Assembly: GCA_019421005.1 (NCBI GenBank)
Contig: JAHZGA010000014.1
Coordinates: 1 to 26,753, forward strand
DNA length: 26,753 bases
Origin: a bacterium
GTDB lineage: Bacteria; Bacillota_I; Bacilli_A; RF39; UBA660
Direction of reading: 5' to 3'
Shown: positions 13,716 to 20,137 of the stretch, one piece after another
Layout: every line of letters starts with the position of its first letter
How positions within the stretch are numbered: position 1 is the stretch's first letter
The notes under the pieces: model-generated
The model's database searches: none
Told to the model about the DNA's origin: nothing
Seen by the model: only the letters and a program-made list of their open reading frames with translations
Made by a program: the position numbers and the translations under genes

Positions 13716-16616
13716 ATGAATTATGTTCCTCTTTATATAAAAACTAATAATAGTTTATTAACTAGTATGATAAAAATTGATGAATTAATTAAATACGCGA
13801 AAGAAAACAATTTAAAGTCTTTAACTATCACAGATAATAATATGTATGGTGTTATGGATTTTTATCACCAATGTTTAAAAAATAATATTAAACCAATTGT
13901 TGGTTTAGAACTAAAAATTAATGATTTTAAGATAATTTTATATTGTATTAATTATCAAGGATATCAAAATTTATGTAAGTTATCTACTAAAATGTCTAGT
14001 GGTGAACTTACTTTAAAAGATTTAGAAAAATTTAATCAAAATTTAATTTGTATTGTACCTTATGAATCTTTAAAATTAAAAAGTGATTTAGAAAAAATTT
14101 ATAAAGAAATATATTTTTCTTATAATTCTTCTGAACAATTAGATAATCTAAATTATGATAATTTGATTTATATGAAAGAAACTTTATATTTAAAAGAAGA
14201 AGATAAAATATATTACCCTTATTTAATTGCTATAAGAGATGGAATAAATGTTAAAGATGTAACTTTAAAATTAAATAACCATTTAGATAATTATGATGAA
14301 ATATTAAAAAGATTTCCTATTCATCTTAATAATAATTATAAAATTAATGATATGTGTAATTTAGTTATTCCTAAATTAGAAAATCTATTACCAAAATATC
14401 AATGTCCTAGAGGATTAAATAGCTATTCTTACTTAAAGGAACAATGTATAAATGGATTAAAAAAAATCTTTGGTTCAACCGTTAAAAAAGCTTATATAGA
14501 TAGATTAAAGTATGAATTAAAAGTTATAAATAAAATGGGATTTAATGATTATTTTTTAGTAGTAGCTGATTATGTTAAATACGCGAAAGAACATGATATT
14601 TTAGTTGGCCCAGGACGTGGAAGTGCGGCAGGTAGTTTAGTTAGTTATTGCTTAAATATAACAACTATTGACCCTTTAAAATATAATTTATTTTTTGAAA
14701 GATTTTTAAATGAAGAAAGAGTTACTATGCCTGATATTGATATTGATTTTGCTTTTGATAAAAGAGATAAAGTTATTAATTATTGTATAGATAAATATGG
14801 AGAAAAAAAAGTTGTTCCTATTGTAACTTTTGGAACATTAAAAACAAAACAAGCTATTAGAGATGTTGCTAGAACATTAGATATTGAATTAAGAAAAGTT
14901 GATATTTTTGCTAAAATTTTAGATAGTGAAAAAAATTTAGAAGATAATCTAGAAAATTCAGAAGTAAAAAAATATTTAAGTTTTAATAAAGAATTTAAAC
15001 TAGTTTATAAAGTAGCAATGAAATTAGAGGGAATAAAAAGACATTTATCAATTCATGCAGCAGGAATAGTAATGAGTCATGATGATATTGATAATGTAAT
15101 TCCTTTAGTTAAATATAATAATATTTATATTACTGGATATGATATGACTTATTTAGAAGATTTAGGACTTTTAAAAATGGACTTTTTAGGTTTGAAAAAC
15201 TTAACTTTAATTGATAATATTTTAAAAGATATAAATAATAACTTAACATTTGATAATATTCCTTTTGATAAATCTGTTTTCTCTGTTTTTAAAAGTGCCA
15301 ATACAATCGGTATATTTCAATTTGAATCTAGTGGAATGATTGATTTTTTAAGAAAATTTAAACCTGATAACTTTGAAGATTTAGTAGCAGCAATTGCTTT
15401 ATTTAGACCTGGTCCTATGGATAATATTGATTTATATATTAAAAGAAAAAGAAATATGGTAAAAATTGATTATCTTGATCCTAGTTTAATTGATATTTTA
15501 AAACCAACTTATGGAATAATTGTCTATCAAGAACAAATCATGCAAATAGCGGTTCAAATGGCTGGATATACATTTGGACAAGCCGATATTTTAAGAAGAG
15601 CAATGAGTAAAAAAAAGGAAGATGTTTTATTAAAAGAAAAAGATAGATTTATTAAAAATAGTGTTCAAAATGGTTATTCTTTTGAGACAGCTTTAAATGT
15701 ATATAACTTGATTTTAAAATTTGCTTCTTACGGATTTAATCGCGCTCATTCAGTTGCATATTCTTTAATTGCATATAAAATGGCTTATTTAAAGTATTAT
15801 TATCCTAATATCTTTTTAAAAAATATATTATCTAATGTTATTGGTAGTTCAAGTGATACTAAAAAATATATAAATGATGCTAAAACATATGGTGTTAAAA
15901 TTTTAAATCCTAATATTAATATAAGCACGAATGATTATATAATTATGGATGACTATATAGTTTTTCCTTTAACAGGAATAAGTTATATTTCTACCAATAT
16001 TGCTAAATCTATTTTAGAAGAAAGGAAAAATGGTATTTATTTAGATATATTTGATTTTGTTTTAAGAAATAAAAAAGTTAATCGTAAATGTTTAGAAAAC
16101 TTAATTGATGCAGGGGCATTTGAATGTTTTAATTTAAATAGAAAAACTTTACATGAAAATTTAGATGCTATTTTAAATTATGGTGAAATAGGTGAACTTT
16201 TAGATGATAGTTTAAAACCAGTATTAAAAATGAGTGAGGAATATTCTGATAAAGAAATTCTTAGTAGAGAATTAAATGTTTTTGGATTTTATTTAAATAA
16301 TCATCCAGTTACAAAATATAAATCTCTTTATAAAAATGTTCCTCTTAATAAAATGAATGAATATTTTGATAAAGATATTTCTATAATTGTTTATGTTGAT
16401 AAAGTAAAAAGAATAGTTACTAAAAAAGATGAGGAGATGTGTTTTATAACTGGAAGTGATGAAGTTACTACAGCTGATATTGTTATGTTTCCTAAAACAT
16501 ATTCAAAATATGATGATGTTGCACCAGGGGATGTTTTATTAATAACTGGAAAAATTGAAAGAAGATTTGATAAATATCAGATGGTTGTTAAATATCTTGA
16601 AAAAATAATTGACTAA
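13716..16616 (+). CDS. dnaE: DNA polymerase III alpha subunit (DnaE type)
   Basis: A 966-residue C-family replicative polymerase, shorter than typical Gram-positive DnaE (about 1,100). Order: a vestigial PHP domain (about 1-200), palm with the PGRGSAAGSLVSYCLNI motif (from about 299), catalytic D340 and D342 in MPDIDIDF, the third aspartate D489 in LLKMDFLGLKNLTLI, fingers with GIFQFESSGM and FRPGPMDNI, PTYGIIVYQEQIMQIA, a helix-hairpin-helix segment, and a C-terminal OB-fold starting near residue 890. The PHP metal ligands are gone: the HxH start of the family reads P5-L-Y-I-K9 and the TDH motif reads TDN, so no PHP exonuclease is expected. ATG 13716 follows GGTGGTGA. PolC is not in the window, so whether this is the sole replicase is unknown. 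The prepilin promoter overlaps its stop. Confidence 0.95.
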   Translation: MNYVPLYIKTNNSLLTSMIKIDELIKYAKENNLKSLTITDNNMYGVMDFYHQCLKNNIKPIVGLELKINDFKIILYCINYQGYQNLCKLSTKMSSGELTLKDLEKFNQNLICIVPYESLKLKSDLEKIYKEIYFSYNSSEQLDNLNYDNLIYMKETLYLKEEDKIYYPYLIAIRDGINVKDVTLKLNNHLDNYDEILKRFPIHLNNNYKINDMCNLVIPKLENLLPKYQCPRGLNSYSYLKEQCINGLKKIFGSTVKKAYIDRLKYELKVINKMGFNDYFLVVADYVKYAKEHDILVGPGRGSAAGSLVSYCLNITTIDPLKYNLFFERFLNEERVTMPDIDIDFAFDKRDKVINYCIDKYGEKKVVPIVTFGTLKTKQAIRDVARTLDIELRKVDIFAKILDSEKNLEDNLENSEVKKYLSFNKEFKLVYKVAMKLEGIKRHLSIHAAGIVMSHDDIDNVIPLVKYNNIYITGYDMTYLEDLGLLKMDFLGLKNLTLIDNILKDINNNLTFDNIPFDKSVFSVFKSANTIGIFQFESSGMIDFLRKFKPDNFEDLVAAIALFRPGPMDNIDLYIKRKRNMVKIDYLDPSLIDILKPTYGIIVYQEQIMQIAVQMAGYTFGQADILRRAMSKKKEDVLLKEKDRFIKNSVQNGYSFETALNVYNLILKFASYGFNRAHSVAYSLIAYKMAYLKYYYPNIFLKNILSNVIGSSSDTKKYINDAKTYGVKILNPNINISTNDYIIMDDYIVFPLTGISYISTNIAKSILEERKNGIYLDIFDFVLRNKKVNRKCLENLIDAGAFECFNLNRKTLHENLDAILNYGEIGELLDDSLKPVLKMSEEYSDKEILSRELNVFGFYLNNHPVTKYKSLYKNVPLNKMNEYFDKDISIIVYVDKVKRIVTKKDEEMCFITGSDEVTTADIVMFPKTYSKYDDVAPGDVLLITGKIERRFDKYQMVVKYLEKIID

Positions 16617-16637
16617 TCATCTTAAATTTATTATAAT
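16609..16637 (+). promoter_or_regulatory. Sigma-A promoter of the small prepilin gene
   Basis: TTGACT (16609-16614), a 17-bp spacer and TATAAT (16632-16637). The -35 contains the last sense codon of dnaE and the start of its stop. Confidence 0.8.
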
Positions 16638-16654
16638 TATTATGAGGAATATAT

Positions 16655-17011
16655 ATGAAAAAGGGATTTACATTAATTGAATTAATTACTATAATAGCTA
16701 TATTAGGTGTCATTGCACTTATAATTTTTCCAACAGTTAGTAGCCTAATAAATGATTCAAAAGATAGTTTATATAAGGATCAAAAAACTGAAATAGAACA
16801 AGCTGCTAAAAAATGGGCTTTAGATAATACCAATAAATTACCTGATGATGAAGAAAGTGTATGTGTTAATATTACTGAATTAGGTGATTATATAAATGGC
16901 GATATAACCGATCCAAATACTAATGATAAAATGGATGGATCAGTTAAAATTGAGTATTTAGCTTCTTATAGGCAATATACTTATACTTATCAAGATAAAA
17001 AATGTGATTAA
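16655..17011 (+). CDS. Type IV prepilin-like protein (short)
   Basis: A 118-residue class III-signal protein: MKKG then FTLIE, with predicted prepilin peptidase cleavage after G4 and the conserved glutamate at +5. The hydrophobic helix (about 5-30) is followed by a short polar domain with EIEQAAKKWALDNTNKLP. There are two cysteines, in ESVCVNI and in the last residues (KKCD), which could form the terminal disulfide typical of pilins. ATG 16655 has GAGGAA upstream and a consensus promoter, so it is monocistronic and ends at the 17016-17042 terminator. No pilus assembly ATPase, inner-membrane core or prepilin peptidase gene is in the window. It could be a minor pilin, or a pseudopilin of a competence or secretion system. 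Confidence 0.88.
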   Translation: MKKGFTLIELITIIAILGVIALIIFPTVSSLINDSKDSLYKDQKTEIEQAAKKWALDNTNKLPDDEESVCVNITELGDYINGDITDPNTNDKMDGSVKIEYLASYRQYTYTYQDKKCD

Positions 17012-17015
17012 AAAG

Positions 17016-17042
17016 ATGTTACTTATTTGTAACATTTTTTTT
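17016..17042. terminator. Bidirectional terminator between converging genes
   Basis: ATGTTAC (17016-17022), loop TTATTT, GTAACAT (17029-17035), followed on the plus strand by seven T and preceded by A residues giving a short T-run on the minus strand. It contains the stop of the minus-strand gene. Confidence 0.8.
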
Positions 17043-18107
17043 AAAGTATTCTTTAACATTAAAATATTTTGTTTCTAAATTAAGTTTAGGATAAACAGGA
17101 TTATCATTTTTAATAGGGTGTTTTTCTTTCTGGTATTCTTGATTATTAATAATAACTTTATTATTATTTACTTTTGCTTTTGCTAAAACATTAGAAAATG
17201 TTGTTAATGGATATAAATTTTTTAAACATTCTAAATCTCTAGTTGCAACAATAGTTTTAACATTAGGTAAAGGTAAGTTTAACATGCTATTTAAACAATT
17301 TAAAGGACTGATGAAATCAATATTATCTAAAATAAAATTAAATGGAATATTATTGTTTTTAACTAGAAAATATAATTGTTCAATAAACATATTAGCAATA
17401 TCATTAAAACGACTAGAATTATCATGTAAGGTAATAAAAATAGCTGTTTTATTTTTTAAATTAAAATCAATATTATTACTACTTAAAAGCGATAATAAGA
17501 GAGGTCTATTACAATAATCATTTGTTTTTGATTTTATAGCAGAAATAATACTAGATTTTGTTTCATATGGAGCATACATAGAACCTGATGTAAGAGTATA
17601 AATAGGGTCAGTTGGTTCTAATTTATCTAAATACATTTTTATTAAATTACTATCATTATATTTTTTAATAGCTAAATCAACACACGCATTTACGCTTGCA
17701 ATGTTAAATTCCTTTTCATCACAATTATCTATAATTGTTAAAGCTAATCCAGTAAATAGGTTAGTCGCACTTTCTTTCCAAAAAGGATCAGAATTTTCAT
17801 CTTTAAAAATATATTTATTTACATTTTCAATTAAATCAATAGATTTATCAATTTCTTCTTTTTTATAATATTGATATGGTAAATAATAAGGATTATAATT
17901 ATTACTATTTATAAAATCATCTAAATTAAGAGTTATTATATTATAATCATTATCTTTTAAAATTTGATAATAGTTATTGATATATTCTTTTTTAACATCT
18001 AAAAATAATAAATTTTCATTTTTTTTAATTAATTTGTCAACTTCATTAAAAATGACACCAGTTGTTTTTCCTTCAACTAAAATAGTTTTATAATCTTCTA
18101 AATTCAT
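17019..18107 (-). CDS. Degenerate VirD4/TraG-like coupling ATPase, soluble
   Basis: A 362-residue protein related to the TraG/VirD4 conjugative coupling proteins. Family signatures are LLFLDVKKEYINNYYQILKDNDYNIITLNL (DPKGE-like strand, then a NL..F....NPY run), DPFWKESATNLFTGLALTII (107-126) and a C-terminal VKTIVATRDLECLKNLYP (QLe..Y-like). The Walker A is reduced to VEGKTTG at residues 11-17 without the usual preceding glycines, and the Walker B reads FILDN (258-262) instead of DE. The N-terminal membrane helices of true VirD4 are absent. It is therefore probably not an active DNA pump. No relaxase or T4SS gene is nearby. The ATG has AAGGAAG upstream and overlaps the end of an orphan frame as ATGA. 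It may be a domesticated or decaying remnant of a mobile element. Confidence 0.7.
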   Translation of the reverse strand: MNLEDYKTILVEGKTTGVIFNEVDKLIKKNENLLFLDVKKEYINNYYQILKDNDYNIITLNLDDFINSNNYNPYYLPYQYYKKEEIDKSIDLIENVNKYIFKDENSDPFWKESATNLFTGLALTIIDNCDEKEFNIASVNACVDLAIKKYNDSNLIKMYLDKLEPTDPIYTLTSGSMYAPYETKSSIISAIKSKTNDYCNRPLLLSLLSSNNIDFNLKNKTAIFITLHDNSSRFNDIANMFIEQLYFLVKNNNIPFNFILDNIDFISPLNCLNSMLNLPLPNVKTIVATRDLECLKNLYPLTTFSNVLAKAKVNNNKVIINNQEYQKEKHPIKNDNPVYPKLNLETKYFNVKEYFKKNVTNK

Positions 18108-18232
18108 AATTCTTCCTTAAAAATTTTTTTTAATTTTGATTTATTGTTAAAATAACTTTCTTCATTAAATCCATATTTGATTGCTAATTTAATTTTTTTA
18201 ATTAAATTATTTGGTATTAATATGGTGATGTA
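18104..18232 (-). pseudogene. Orphan reading-frame fragment without start codon
   Basis: On the minus strand a frame of 42 codons reads ILIPNNLIKKIKLAIKYGF then NEESYFNNKSKLKKIFKEEL and ends in TGA overlapping the ATG of the VirD4-like gene (ATGA). It has no ATG, GTG or TTG after the preceding in-frame stop and no ribosome site. The coherent residue composition and the ATGA overlap suggest it was once the 3' end of a gene translationally coupled to the next one. It could equally be chance in AT-rich DNA. Confidence 0.3.
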
Positions 18233-18853
18233 TTATATTCGGTACCTATCTTTTTAAGTACTTCTTTCATTATTTCATAATCTAGAAAAATAGTATCTTC
18301 ATTGGTATCTAATGCATTATCACTTTTTTCTATAAAAAAATCATCAATAATTTCTTTATCTTTATAAATACCATAATATTCTATTTTATTGTTTTTAAAT
18401 TTATCTATAAGTTCTAAATCATTACCTCTTTGAAATAGTAAGTGATCATAACTTCCTTTGATGATTTTTATAGTTTGATGATTAACTAATTTTTTAACTT
18501 TTCTTTTTATAAATTCATTTTGTTCAAATATAAATTTACCATCATGTAAATTACTACGTAAATAATCTAATTTTTTCATTCGTGTTTGCAATATTATTTA
18601 ATAATTCTTTCTTTTTTTGATTTAAAATTTCATTGTTAAAATTATTCCAATATTTTTTTATTTCTTCTAATGAAAAACCAATTTCTTTTAAATTTAATAT
18701 TGTTTTTAATTCTTCAATTTTTATTTCACTGTAATAACGGTAATGAGTATAAATATCAATTTGATCGGGTTTAAATAAATCGATTTGGTCATAATATCTT
18801 AATGTTTGAATAGGTATACCAGTTATTTTAGAAAAATCACCAATTCGATACAT
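18217..18853 (-). pseudogene. MerR-family transcription regulator, frameshifted
   Basis: The first part starts at the ATG at 18851-18853 (AGAAGGA upstream) with YRIGDFSKITGIPIQTLRYYDQIDLFKPD, the classic MerR winged helix, followed by the dimerisation helix ELLNNIANTNEKI, then stops early. The rest of the protein continues in another frame: KKLDYLRSNLHDGKFIFEQNEF onwards, with an effector-like domain ending EVLKKIGTEYNTSPY. Removing one base from the six-A run (plus-strand T-run 18571-18576) joins the halves as TNEKLDYLRSNL, which fits a MerR coiled coil. So this is one gene with a single-base insertion: a true pseudogene, an assembly or sequencing error, or slippage-dependent expression. A MerR-type promoter lies upstream at 19198-19228. 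Confidence 0.8.
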
Positions 18854-18881
18854 TTTTATCCTTCTTTCAATACTTTCAATC

Positions 18882-18890
18882 ATTATATCA
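18882..18890 (-). promoter_or_regulatory. Extended -10 promoter of the MerR gene
   Basis: TGaTATAAT on the minus strand, with no convincing -35. It overlaps the stop of the upstream small gene and lies about 29 bp before the MerR ATG. Confidence 0.5.
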
Positions 18891-19178
18891 CATAATATGA
18901 AAAATTTTAAATATTAACAATAAAATAATTAATAGAATTGGTAAAATAACACTGATGCCATCATCGCTACTTAATTTGTTTTCAGCTTCTTTTCCTTGTT
19001 TATAAAGTTCTTCTTTATAATAATTTTTTCTAGCATAAGATTTTTCAAAATTTTCACAAGCATCTCTATTAGCTAAAACGTAATTTTTTATTTTGGAACA
19101 ATAACAATAACCTTTAATACCGTCTTTTGTTTTTTCAGGATCTAAATACTTACAATCACTACAATATTTATAAAAAAT
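18888..19178 (-). CDS. Small Cys-rich, C-terminally membrane-anchored protein with a non-AUG (ATT) start
   Basis: A 96-residue frame on the minus strand: FYKYCSDCKYLDPEK, GIKGYCYCSKIKNYVLANRDACENFEKSY, a charged middle (YYKEELYKQGKEAENKLSS) and a C-terminal hydrophobic helix (GISVILPILLIILLLIFKIFHIM). The CxxC, CxC and single Cys pattern suggests a small zinc-ribbon or metal-binding head. No ATG, GTG or TTG is available in frame, yet an excellent AGGAGG (plus CCTCCT 19186-19191) lies 7 nt before an ATT codon at 19176-19178 (another ATT is 3 nt further upstream). Either AUU is used for initiation, as in infC, or an ATG was lost by mutation. It lies directly downstream of the MerR-type promoter and upstream of the broken MerR gene. 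The family is not firmly recognised. Confidence 0.65.
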   Translation of the reverse strand: MFYKYCSDCKYLDPEKTKDGIKGYCYCSKIKNYVLANRDACENFEKSYARKNYYKEELYKQGKEAENKLSSDDGISVILPILLIILLLIFKIFHIM

Positions 19179-19197
19179 AATATCACCTCCTGGTTTG

Positions 19198-19228
19198 ATT
19201 TTAAGTCTATAGTTAGCTATAGAGTCAA
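19198..19228 (-). promoter_or_regulatory. MerR-type promoter: 19-bp spacer with perfect dyad
   Basis: Minus strand: TTGACT (plus 19223-19228), a 19-bp spacer and TAAAAT (plus 19198-19203). Inside the spacer is the perfect dyad TCTATAG-CTAA-CTATAGA (plus 19206-19223). Over-long 19-20 bp spacers carrying the operator are the hallmark of MerR-activated promoters, and a MerR gene lies downstream. Alternative -10 readings with 17-18 bp spacing (CTTAAA, TTAAAA) are poorer. Confidence 0.65.
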
Positions 19229-19229
19229 T

Positions 19230-19257
19230 AAAAAAATCCTTAAGGTTTACCTTAAAG
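19230..19257 (-). terminator. Intrinsic terminator of sspI
   Basis: Minus strand CTTTAAGG, loop TAAA, CCTTAAGG, then A and seven T. The sspI stop codon lies in the loop. The MerR-type promoter begins immediately beyond. Confidence 0.85.
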
Positions 19258-19453
19258 ATTGTTGTAATGTATTTAGAATATAGTTTTTATTATCTTCATC
19301 ACTATTTTTCCATAATAGTTCAAAAAATGTTCCCAAACCAGGTAGGGTTATTTCATCTTTATTATTTACAGCTTCATTGATAGAAACTTTAATCTCGTCA
19401 ATATCTGCTCCTTTGAAATTTTCTTTAATACTTTTTCTTATATTTATTTCCAT
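19247..19453 (-). CDS. sspI: Small acid-soluble spore protein I (SspI family)
   Basis: A 68-residue protein matching SspI, a minor SASP made in the forespore. The diagnostic core is LPGLGTFFELLWKNSDEDNK (B. subtilis SspI has LPGLGVLFEVIW), preceded by INIRKSIKENFKG and followed by a C-terminal helix ILNTLQQSLR. The length matches the family (about 70). The start is supported by AGGAGG on the minus strand. The upstream region has a sigma-G-like promoter (19472-19501) and the gene ends in its own terminator, so it is a monocistronic forespore gene. Its presence implies a spore-forming organism or recent ancestor. Confidence 0.88.
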   Translation of the reverse strand: MEINIRKSIKENFKGADIDEIKVSINEAVNNKDEITLPGLGTFFELLWKNSDEDNKNYILNTLQQSLR

Positions 19454-19471
19454 TTTTATTCCTCCTATAAA

Positions 19472-19501
19472 TAAGATGTAAAGTTATAAAAAAAATATAC
19501 A
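19472..19501 (-). promoter_or_regulatory. Sigma-G-like forespore promoter of sspI
   Basis: Minus strand TGTATA (19501-19496), a 17-bp spacer and CATCTTA (19478-19472). This agrees with the sigma-G consensus (TGnATA-like -35, CATnnTA -10) at the right spacing, in front of a gene class known to depend on sigma-G. No sigma-A -10 fits better. Confidence 0.65.
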
Positions 19502-19507
19502 ATAATG

Positions 19508-19536
19508 TTTCATTTTATTTAAATTTATTATATAAT
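19508..19536 (+). promoter_or_regulatory. Sigma-A promoter of lemA
   Basis: A perfect TATAAT (19531-19536), 20 bp before the lemA start; the -35 at 17-bp spacing is weak (TTTCAT, 19508-19513). Confidence 0.5.
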
Positions 19537-19556
19537 GGATATATAGGAGGTATAAA

Positions 19557-20105
19557 ATGGTATTAATAATTATAGTTGCCGTTGTTGTTTTATTACTTAT
19601 TTTTGTAATATCAGTATACAATAATTTAGTTGGTTTACGAAATAAGGTAAAAGATCAATGGTCTCAAATCGATGTTTTATTAAAAAGAAGGGCAGACTTA
19701 ATTCCTAATTTAGTGGAAACAGTTAAAGGATATGCTAGTCATGAAAAGGAAACTTTGAATGCAGTTATTGAAGCACGTAGTAAGTGTGTAAATGCGACTA
19801 ATCCTGAAGCTGAAATGCAAGCTAATGGAGAATTATCTCAAGCATTAGGTAGATTGCTTGCTTTAAGTGAAGCTTATCCAGATTTAAAAGCTAATGAAAA
19901 CTTTAAGCAATTACAAAGTGATTTAACTGATACTGAAGATAAAATTTCTCATGCAAGACAATTTTATAATGATGCAGTTTTAATTTATAAAAATAAATTA
20001 GAAATGTTCCCTTCAAATTTAGTTGCATCAATATTTGGATTTAAACCTGAAGCATTCTTTGAAGCCACAGAAGCAGAAAAAGAAACACCAAAGGTACAAT
20101 TTTAA
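19557..20105 (+). CDS. lemA: LemA family protein
   Basis: A 182-residue LemA-family membrane-anchored helical protein. The N-terminal hydrophobic helix (about 2-22) is followed by VYNNLVGLRNKVKDQWSQIDVLLKRRADLIPNLVETVKGYASHEKETLNAVIEARSK, which is diagnostic, and the C-terminal ISHARQFYNDAVLIYKNKLEMFPSNLVASIFGFKPEAFFEA. LemA proteins are widespread and their molecular role is not settled. ATG 19557 follows AGGAGG. A hairpin overlaps its stop, and the DUF2207 gene follows after 32 bp, a pairing commonly seen, so the two proteins probably work together at the membrane. Confidence 0.93.
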   Translation: MVLIIIVAVVVLLLIFVISVYNNLVGLRNKVKDQWSQIDVLLKRRADLIPNLVETVKGYASHEKETLNAVIEARSKCVNATNPEAEMQANGELSQALGRLLALSEAYPDLKANENFKQLQSDLTDTEDKISHARQFYNDAVLIYKNKLEMFPSNLVASIFGFKPEAFFEATEAEKETPKVQF

Positions 20106-20127
20106 AGGCTTTTATAAAGCTTTTTTT
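20104..20127 (+). terminator. Hairpin with T-run between lemA and the DUF2207 gene
   Basis: AAAGGCTTT (20104-20112), loop TAT, AAAGCTTTT (20116-20124), with one G-U pair, then TTT. It overlaps the lemA stop and directly precedes the AGGAGG of the next gene, so it is likely a partial terminator that lowers expression of the second gene. Confidence 0.6.
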
Positions 20128-20137
20128 AGGAGGAAAT

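Noticed and set aside
18571..18576. Programmed ribosomal frameshift in the MerR gene
   Set aside because: The shift needed is +1 at a plain A6 run without a canonical slippery heptamer or a downstream structure that I can see; a simple indel is the simpler explanation.
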